Below are positions 5,888 to 11,898 of a stretch of DNA of 11,898 nt, one piece after another. Position numbers and translations under genes: made by a program. The notes under the pieces are model-generated. The model had not been told where the DNA came from. It worked only from the letters and a program-made list of their open reading frames with translations, and ran no database searches. Within the stretch, counting starts at the first letter, position 1. Each line of letters opens with the position of its first letter. This DNA comes from JAWXUK01 sp044432725 (GTDB taxonomy: Bacteria; Bacillota; Clostridia; Oscillospirales; Oscillospiraceae), in NCBI GenBank assembly GCA_044432725.1, contig JAWXUL010000048.1, forward strand, positions 1 through 11,898. Reading direction: 5' to 3'.

Positions 5888-6195
5888 AACATGTCCTCCT
5901 TTAGGGATTCCAACCGTACAACAGCTAATGTCTTTCCCAAAGGCATCAATATTTTCAAAACGTCATCTATTGCAGGAAATTTATCACCTGTAACCAATGA
6001 TTTCAATATAGACTTCTTTACTCCTGATAATTTAGCTAATTCTTCTATAGAAATATGTTGATCCCTTTGAGCATCAATAAGAGTACATATCAAATCGACT
6101 CTAAAATCCCTTTCGGCGATCTCTTCAGTGGTAAATAATTCTGCTTGCACTTCTTCCCACGTTTGTCCTAAAGGAGAATGGTGTTTTTCGTCCAT
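5884..6195 (-). CDS. XRE-family (HigA-like) regulator, first of tandem pair
   Basis: A 103-residue protein from the ATG at 6195, preceded by AGAGGG. In-frame ATGs at 6201 and 6234 exist, but the latter would overlap the end of jetC and lacks a better ribosome site. TWEEVQAELFTTEEIAERDFRV is the N-terminal signature of HigA-like antitoxins, followed by an XRE helix-turn-helix (about 45-85) and the end LGKTLAVVRLE. It begins 16 bp after jetC, so it is probably transcribed with the Wadjet genes. A partner toxin of the HigB type is absent. It may be an orphan antitoxin, an operon autoregulator, or part of the MntA-HepT unit. Confidence 0.75.
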   Translation of the reverse strand: MDEKHHSPLGQTWEEVQAELFTTEEIAERDFRVDLICTLIDAQRDQHISIEELAKLSGVKKSILKSLVTGDKFPAIDDVLKILMPLGKTLAVVRLESLKEDML

Positions 6196-6211
6196 AATCA
6201 TCCCTCTTTCA

Positions 6212-9200
6212 TCACAGTTCCCCTGCGTTGTCATGATAACTCACCTTCTTATGATAACTCATAGTCTTCATGTGATAATTCTGATGGGTGAACAAGATGG
6301 TCTGATCCACTTCAGGCATAATGTCAGCCACCTTCTCAGGAGGGGTGCACATGATGGCTTGGAGTTTCAGCGTTCGCAACAATCGCACACACTCAATGAT
6401 ACGGTCGCTGTCCATCTTGCTGAAAGCCTCATCAAAAATCACAAGCCTCATGGTGTTTCCTGAAGAGGTCGCTTCATTGACCTTATACAGCTGGGCATAG
6501 GAAGCCAGCATAGCAACATAGAAGGGGGTTTGAGTCTCGCCCCCTGAATTGGTGGCAAGGATTTTAGAAAGACGCTGCGTAACACCATTCTTGTCTGTGC
6601 TTTCCATATCAAAATTCAAGTAGGTGCGAAAATCTGTAAACATTTGAATATTCCGTTCCAACTCGCTGATGTTTTTCCCTTTTGCTCCTGTTGCTGTTTC
6701 ATCCGCAGACGCAAGGTGCATAAACAGTTCTTCCCGTTCTGTCTCAAAAGCTTGGTCAAAAGCCATTCTCTCAATCCCCACATCGCCCACCATCCGAAGG
6801 TCAGACATGATCATTTTGTAGAATTTTTTATAATTTGGGTTAGGAGTGCAAGTGAATTCATAACTATCACTTCCAAACTGGGTTCCCTTCAATGCTTTAT
6901 TCAAATCCTTGACCTGTCTTTGCACTTGGTCAATGTTAGACTTCAACTTGTCCAAGAACTCGTTCTGGAACTGTTCCATGGCTGATTCTCGGGCTTCTTT
7001 GATTTGAGACGCATACGCAGGCAGTTTGCTTTCCTCCAGAGTAGCCTTTTCTTCCTCATAGGACTCATTGCTCTCTGGATCAGAAGAAAATGAGGTACTC
7101 TGATACTGCTGACTATATTTTTGCCGTAATTTAATCAATTCTTCGGTCTGATTACTTAATTTTGTCTGCTGTCTTTGATATTCCATATGAAAATTGGTCA
7201 CAATTCGTTGATGATTGCCCAAACGTGCCAACTCTTGAGCATACCGTGGCAAACCTATCTCATTTTTGAATTCTTCAGTGATTTTCCTTCTTGTTTCTTC
7301 CTCTTTTTCTCGTAGTAAATAACTTTTTGATGGTATTTGATTTTGCTCTAGTCCTTGTGTTTCAGATAGGAGCTCCCCACGTCTTTGGAAAGATTCTTCC
7401 AAAACTCCCCCTATTTTCTTTAATTCTTCTTGTAATTTCTTGATTTTTTCCTCTAATTCTGCCAACCAGTAAAGATTACACTGCCCAATTGCCTCCACAG
7501 TTCTCTCTTGCTCCTTGCGATTTTCTAATAAATCCAAGAAGTTTTGGTTGTTTTCTATGATATCATTGGTCAAATACCTCTTATTTATCAACCATTGTCT
7601 ATTTACTTCCTCTCGAAATGGCGCAAAGCTAGAGTTTAGACTGTCCTTCTCAAAAATCAGGACTTTTTTCTCTTCTTCCATCTGAGCCAGTTGCAATTCC
7701 ACGGCTTTTTTTCCAATGTAAGCAGAATTCATCAGATTTTTAGGATAATTCCTCATAACATAACCCTGATAGACCAATCCGTCCTGTGTGACAGCTCTGG
7801 AGTGCTGTCGTGCCTCCTCTGGACTTTGGCAACAAATTACATTTCCTAGGATGTAATCCACGTATTCTCTTGCTAAATTATGATTCGTTTGAATTTTACT
7901 TGCCAAAGATAGCTCTTTTTCTTGAAAATTTACATTTTTCTTCAACTTTTCAAGATCTACTAACCCAAAACTTCGGTCTCCAAAGTCCTTCTTCCATTGT
8001 TGGAACAAGCGAAGTCCCTCGCTGTAGTGACTGGGCGAAATCAGCAGATAGAATTTTTGGGTGTTCATATAAGCCTCTACAACGCCCCTCCAGCCTTCTT
8101 CCCCTGTGGCTATATCCAAGGTGTCAGCTAGTATTTCAACGTCACAGGCGCCGTTCTGAGAGCTGTTAAGGGCTTCTTTCAATTTGTCCCTCAGTTGGGT
8201 TAATCCAAAAGGGTAGCTTTTGATGTTTTTCTTAAGATTTTCGATGTTCCGTTCTTTCTCCTCCAATTCTCGAAGGAGGTTTTCCAATTTCTGTCTTGTG
8301 TTATGGGCGATTTCTTGTATCGTTTGATTGAAATTACTAGAAATTTCCTCCATATATCGAAAAATCTCAAAGTCATTTCCAAAAATTTCATAATTACAGG
8401 TTAAGAAAACCTGATAAGCGTCTTTCACCTGCTCAGCCAAAGGACGAAGGACAGGAAAAAGACTACTTTTTTGAAGAATTCGCTCACAAAGGGCAGAAAC
8501 AGTCTCAGTTTCTTGTTTTAGGTCCACCATGCTTCCTGTGAGCTTTCGATCTAAAGTATTTTCTTGATTTTTCAAAGAATCTAGGAGTGAATCTAGTCTT
8601 TTTTTCTCTTTTACTGCGTCATCATTGTCTCTCTTATACAAACTTTCCTGATAAAGACTCTCTTTGTCCTCTTTTTCCTGATGGAGCGCCGTAATCTTTT
8701 CCTCCAATGACAAAGACTCTTCTTTCAGATCATGAGACTTATATTGCAGTTGATCCAAATCTTCACGAAGAATCTCTTGTTCCCCCCACAGCACCAGAAA
8801 CTCTTGTTGGACTAAGACCTGTTTTGTAGCTGTTATTTGTGAAAAAACATCACAAATCCCCTCTAAGTCCAATAGTTTTGCCCTTTCCCGTTCTGCAAGC
8901 TTCTCTTGATATTTATAATTTCTGATATTCTCTTGCATTTGGTGAATATCAGGTGGATCAGGTACATCACAAACGTTTTCTGTGATAAAGTCTTCTATTT
9001 TTCGTACTTCTTTCAAAGCTATACTTTTCTTCAACAAAGAAAAGAACTTTGAATCATATACATTGGTTCTAACGATCAAGTATTCCCGATATTTACTAGC
9101 TGTTTCTGTCCAACAAATATCAGGGTCACCAGTGGCATTCACAAATTTTTTCAAGCTGTCAATGTCTAAGGCGATTTGCTCCACAATATAACAATTTTTC

Positions 9201-9595
9201 GGAATTTCCCCATTATAAGCAAAAAATCTATGTTTTCTTTCACCGTTCTTATAGCATTCAAAGATAATCCCAACTACAAAACAATCATCTTTCGTCTCAT
9301 CGTAGAACTCACAGACGACGTAGGAACAGAAATCCTTCCCCCTCCGACTACGAGGAGAGTTATCATTCCGATCAGCACGAAGATAGCTGTCCAAGGTTCG
9401 CTCACTTCGGTCATTGGCTGCCTTGTTGAAGTTACGAGCCGACGTTTCCCCTAACAGAACCACCTGAAGGGCATCTAAAAAAGCAGATTTTCCTGCCCCA
9501 TTATTCCCAGTGAAGAAATTAATGGTCTTTAAATCCACCAATTCTTTATCATAATGCAACCAATTAATCAGGAGAACTCGATTCAAACATTTCAT
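6212..9595 (-). CDS. jetC: Wadjet SMC ATPase JetC (MukB-like)
   Basis: A 1127-residue SMC-type ATPase. It has Walker A GNNGAGKS (30-37), an ABC signature around ATNSGGETQ (about 1014-1022) and Walker B MRLVIFDEAFSKMD (1049-1062, E1056 catalytic). Two long coiled-coil stretches (about 225-475 and 635-895) flank a hinge-like region at about 485-620. It corresponds to the motor that extrudes plasmid DNA loops in the Wadjet complex. The ATG at 9595 has AAAAGG nine bases upstream. An ATG at 9601 and a TTG at 9613 are in frame, but the family N-terminus begins near MKCLNRVLLINW. It overlaps the end of jetB by 32 bases. All ATPase motifs are intact. Confidence 0.9.
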   Translation of the reverse strand: MKCLNRVLLINWLHYDKELVDLKTINFFTGNNGAGKSAFLDALQVVLLGETSARNFNKAANDRSERTLDSYLRADRNDNSPRSRRGKDFCSYVVCEFYDETKDDCFVVGIIFECYKNGERKHRFFAYNGEIPKNCYIVEQIALDIDSLKKFVNATGDPDICWTETASKYREYLIVRTNVYDSKFFSLLKKSIALKEVRKIEDFITENVCDVPDPPDIHQMQENIRNYKYQEKLAERERAKLLDLEGICDVFSQITATKQVLVQQEFLVLWGEQEILREDLDQLQYKSHDLKEESLSLEEKITALHQEKEDKESLYQESLYKRDNDDAVKEKKRLDSLLDSLKNQENTLDRKLTGSMVDLKQETETVSALCERILQKSSLFPVLRPLAEQVKDAYQVFLTCNYEIFGNDFEIFRYMEEISSNFNQTIQEIAHNTRQKLENLLRELEEKERNIENLKKNIKSYPFGLTQLRDKLKEALNSSQNGACDVEILADTLDIATGEEGWRGVVEAYMNTQKFYLLISPSHYSEGLRLFQQWKKDFGDRSFGLVDLEKLKKNVNFQEKELSLASKIQTNHNLAREYVDYILGNVICCQSPEEARQHSRAVTQDGLVYQGYVMRNYPKNLMNSAYIGKKAVELQLAQMEEEKKVLIFEKDSLNSSFAPFREEVNRQWLINKRYLTNDIIENNQNFLDLLENRKEQERTVEAIGQCNLYWLAELEEKIKKLQEELKKIGGVLEESFQRRGELLSETQGLEQNQIPSKSYLLREKEEETRRKITEEFKNEIGLPRYAQELARLGNHQRIVTNFHMEYQRQQTKLSNQTEELIKLRQKYSQQYQSTSFSSDPESNESYEEEKATLEESKLPAYASQIKEARESAMEQFQNEFLDKLKSNIDQVQRQVKDLNKALKGTQFGSDSYEFTCTPNPNYKKFYKMIMSDLRMVGDVGIERMAFDQAFETEREELFMHLASADETATGAKGKNISELERNIQMFTDFRTYLNFDMESTDKNGVTQRLSKILATNSGGETQTPFYVAMLASYAQLYKVNEATSSGNTMRLVIFDEAFSKMDSDRIIECVRLLRTLKLQAIMCTPPEKVADIMPEVDQTILFTHQNYHMKTMSYHKKVSYHDNAGEL

Positions 9596-10214
9596 CAACA
9601 TCAACCTTTTCAAAATTTTTCACCAAACTATGTACTCTATCCGAAGGAACAGCAGCCAAAACAGAAGGCATAATCACAAAAAGAGACTCTGCCGAATTCA
9701 ACGCCCCCTTTATTTTCTGAATGACCCGATAACGCAGAGCAACAGACAAGTCATCCTTCATTTTTTGTTTGCTATATGTCTTCAATAAACCAAATTCACC
9801 AATTAATTTATCTAAAATATCCTGAATTGAAACAATCACATCAGATTCAAAGTCTAGGTCATTCATCTTTTCATCATAAAGAAGCCGAAGACAAAGAAAC
9901 AGCCCCGTCTGCTCTTTTGTCAAATTCAAACGATTCTCACTGCTTTCACAGACTAAAAAGCAGTACCCCAAATAGTCATCCATCCTCAATTGCCAATTCA
10001 TCAGAGCAAAATATTGATGCAATACCTCAAAATGTTTTTGGACAAAAAGATAATCAGGATTCAAAAATTGTTTTTCACCATCTTTTACAAAATGAGTACG
10101 TAAAATAAATGTATGAGCCAAAAGATCCGAACAAACATGGCGAAATTGTTCTAAATCCTTATAATTCAAGCCCAAAGCCTCCTGCAAATCAACCACTTGA
10201 TCAGACATAGCCAT
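9564..10214 (-). CDS. jetB: Wadjet subunit JetB (MukE-like)
   Basis: A 216-residue protein between jetA and jetC, with the size and position of JetB (DUF4194/MukE-like), which binds the JetA kleisin. The body is helical with winged-helix-like stretches (about 85-190, for example LRLLYDEKMNDLDFESDVIVSI). It ends in an acidic tail (KVDVDEMFESSS). The ATG at 10214 overlaps the jetA TGA by one base (TGATG) and has AAAGGAG upstream; a GTG at 10217 and an ATG at 10208 are alternatives. Identity rests largely on the conserved gene order. Confidence 0.8.
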   Translation of the reverse strand: MAMSDQVVDLQEALGLNYKDLEQFRHVCSDLLAHTFILRTHFVKDGEKQFLNPDYLFVQKHFEVLHQYFALMNWQLRMDDYLGYCFLVCESSENRLNLTKEQTGLFLCLRLLYDEKMNDLDFESDVIVSIQDILDKLIGEFGLLKTYSKQKMKDDLSVALRYRVIQKIKGALNSAESLFVIMPSVLAAVPSDRVHSLVKNFEKVDVDEMFESSSPD

Positions 10215-11692
10215 CACAACGACTCCTTTCGAAAAAACACCATTTGAGGCACAGAATACGCCCCATTATCATAAAACCCGTCCAAAATATCAACTTTATA
10301 AAAACATTGAGGGTCTTCTTGGTAAAGAACGGACAAAAAACTCATAATATACCCTTTTTCTTCACAAAAAGGGAAATCTTTTGAATAAATCTTATCAGAA
10401 GCGCCGAAAAGTTCCTGCATAAAATCATGAACAGCCCATTTTCCATAAGGACGAAAGAGAAGCTCATCCATTTCATTCTTCACATTTTGGGTCAATTCGA
10501 AGTCCTCCACCACAAAAGGTTGATCCATTTTCCTCAAAACTGGGTTTCTTCTCTCGTAAAGACTGGTAGTTTCATAAAATTTCTGAGAATTCAATTGAAA
10601 AGCCCCTTGAATTTGCCCCAACACGGAACTGTCCTCAGACGCATCTTCCCAAAATCCTGAATCAGCCTTCCCGTCACCCCCATTGCTTACCCCATCTTTT
10701 GCCAAAGCTTGCAACAAATAAATCAATTCGCCTTGGGTGTTTTCCTCATGATTCAACAAATTCTTCAATTTCTGAGTAGCAATTCGAGTATATCGAATCA
10801 ATTGCACATCAATTTCATCCAAAAGCTCTTTCTCTATGTTGTCATACTGCTGAATGATCCAATATACTTTCGTTTTCACCTCAGAAGCACAAACCTGAAA
10901 GTCTTTTGATTGGTTCTCAAGCATAAAGGCATTCACCAAACTAATAAACTTTTTCTCATCCTCCACCCAATACAAAAGGGTATTTTTGATAAATTCACGA
11001 TATTTCGGAACAGATTCTCGTATTTTCAAAGGACGAATATAGGTCTCTGAAACATTTTTCATAAAATCATCATAATACATGGCAAGAACCTCGTTGCCAT
11101 CCTTCAAATCAAACTGAAATTTCACGTATCTTTTGATATTATGATAAACTTTCTTTAATAACTTAATCAAATCTATGGTATTCTGATAAGCCATATCTAA
11201 AGCATGCATCCGTCCAGAAGAATCTTCTCGACCAAAAGACGCTTGTTCTGATTCAGCATCTAAATTAGCCGTTTTCAGCACGGAATAAGTACCATAAACA
11301 TAAGAAAACCCATGAACCACATCTGTTTTCTGCAAATCGTGAAATAAATCAAGAAATTTCGAACTATATTCTGGCAAGGTATAAAATAACTCATAATCAG
11401 AGCCATGTTCCCCTTCAAACCAGCCTTTACTTTTTAATTTTCGCACTAAAAATGAAGCTTTCCCACGAATATTAGCTCGTTCTTCTTGACTCATCTCTTC
11501 ATCATCAAACTGATCCATAACAACTTGAGGTTCCAACCGTTCCAACAGATTCCCCAAATACAATTTATGAGGAATTTTCATTCTCTCCTGATAAAGAGAC
11601 CACAAAACATCCAAGGCATCTAAATATAAACGACGATTGGGGGAAGCCAACACAGAGAAGAAATCCTCTGGAATCACATCAAACAAACCCAC
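10214..11692 (-). CDS. jetA: Wadjet kleisin subunit JetA (MukF-like)
   Basis: A 492-residue protein beginning MGLFDVIPEDFFSVLAS, a start I associate with JetA/DUF5716 proteins of Firmicutes. It has a predicted winged-helix N-terminus (about 20-120), a long helical middle with charged linker (about 135-350) and a C-terminal winged-helix-like part (about 410-492). That matches a kleisin bridging the two SMC heads. It is the first gene of jetABC. The start codon is GTG at 11692, with GAGGTGA a few bases upstream. A fully consensus promoter lies just upstream. The Wadjet subtype cannot be assigned safely from sequence inspection. Confidence 0.8.
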   Translation of the reverse strand: MGLFDVIPEDFFSVLASPNRRLYLDALDVLWSLYQERMKIPHKLYLGNLLERLEPQVVMDQFDDEEMSQEERANIRGKASFLVRKLKSKGWFEGEHGSDYELFYTLPEYSSKFLDLFHDLQKTDVVHGFSYVYGTYSVLKTANLDAESEQASFGREDSSGRMHALDMAYQNTIDLIKLLKKVYHNIKRYVKFQFDLKDGNEVLAMYYDDFMKNVSETYIRPLKIRESVPKYREFIKNTLLYWVEDEKKFISLVNAFMLENQSKDFQVCASEVKTKVYWIIQQYDNIEKELLDEIDVQLIRYTRIATQKLKNLLNHEENTQGELIYLLQALAKDGVSNGGDGKADSGFWEDASEDSSVLGQIQGAFQLNSQKFYETTSLYERRNPVLRKMDQPFVVEDFELTQNVKNEMDELLFRPYGKWAVHDFMQELFGASDKIYSKDFPFCEEKGYIMSFLSVLYQEDPQCFYKVDILDGFYDNGAYSVPQMVFFRKESL

Positions 11693-11724
11693 TAAATCAC
11701 CTCAAATATCCATATTTATAAAAA

Positions 11725-11753
11725 ATTATAGCAAAAGATATAAAATATGTCAA
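11725..11753 (-). promoter_or_regulatory. Consensus promoter of the jetABC operon
   Basis: On the minus strand TTGACA (-35, 11748-11753) and TATAAT (-10, 11725-11730) are exactly 17 bp apart, with TGC in front of the -10 (extended -10). All 12 bases match the sigma-A consensus. The -10 box is about 32 bp upstream of the jetA start. No dyad comparable to those at copG, relB or jetD overlaps it, so it may be constitutive. Confidence 0.85.
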
Positions 11754-11778
11754 GAATAAAAGAAACATCCTCACAAAA

Positions 11779-11898
11779 AAAGAGGTCAAAATTTCAGAAA
11801 CATTTCCAAAAAATCCCAAACACTTATTTGCTAACTTTTTACGAGAGTCCCTATAAAAGGGGGGCGTATTTTATCAATGAGTTTTTTTACCTTTTTTA
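11779..11898. repeat. Terminal direct repeat identical to bases 1-120
   Basis: The last 120 bases match the first 120 without a difference, beginning exactly at base 1 and ending exactly at the last base. This is the pattern of a circular contig whose two ends overlap. On that reading it is copy A seen twice and the molecule is 11,778 bp. If the DNA is linear, it is a third copy of the repeat flanking the element. It lies just upstream of the jetA promoter. Confidence 0.85.

Noticed and set aside
7810..8169. Open frame of 119 codons on the plus strand within jetC
   Set aside because: It is antisense to the intact SMC gene, lacks a ribosome site and its translation shows no recognisable domain; other plus-strand frames across the window are rejected for the same reason.
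11779..11898. Terminal repeats of a transposon
   Set aside because: The repeats are direct rather than inverted, no transposase or integrase is present, and the exact match to the window edges is better explained by circular overlap.

Overview
The window looks like a small, A+T-rich, low-GC Gram-positive replicon, probably from Clostridia (Lachnospiraceae-like). This rests on base composition by eye, strong AGGAGG-type ribosome binding sites, sigma-A-type promoters, and a plasmid primase/replication protein whose C-terminal helix-turn-helix resembles those of gut Firmicutes plasmids. The first 120 bases are identical to the last 120 (1-120 = 11779-11898). The simplest reading is a circular molecule of 11,778 bp opened inside a repeat; a linear element flanked by direct repeats is the alternative. 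Every convincing gene lies on the minus strand, so the circle would be fully co-directional.

Layout in transcription order (high to low coordinates): a consensus promoter (11725-11753) drives jetA-jetB-jetC, the MukF-, MukE- and MukB-like subunits of a Wadjet SMC anti-plasmid complex, with overlapping reading frames. jetC is followed by two tandem XRE (HigA-like) regulators and a one-chain MntA-HepT fusion (nucleotidyltransferase plus HEPN domain), then fragments of a DinJ/RelB-like antitoxin. After about 430 bp of non-coding DNA rich in inverted repeats (possibly an oriT) comes a RelB/RelE toxin-antitoxin pair with its own promoter and operator. Next is jetD, the TOPRIM nuclease subunit of Wadjet, detached from jetABC by about 2.7 kb and with its own candidate promoter and two palindromic operator-like sites. 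Downstream of jetD are a roughly 197-bp imperfect palindrome, a strong promoter overlapping a dyad, a CopG-type ribbon-helix-helix regulator and the Rep/primase gene. Finally, two copies of a 169-bp tandem repeat lead back to the jetA promoter if the molecule is circular.

The main point of interest is a complete-looking Wadjet system, known to cleave small circular plasmids, on what appears to be a small circular plasmid. The nuclease gene is uncoupled from the SMC genes. Its upstream region shares short operator-like words with the copG-rep promoter (TACGTATTA) and with the relBE promoter (GTAGT boxes). I infer, without proof, that nuclease expression is tied to plasmid copy control and/or to the toxin-antitoxin module, which could give self-tolerance or plasmid-versus-plasmid competition. 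No relaxase, transposase, integrase, tRNA, rRNA or CRISPR array was seen.
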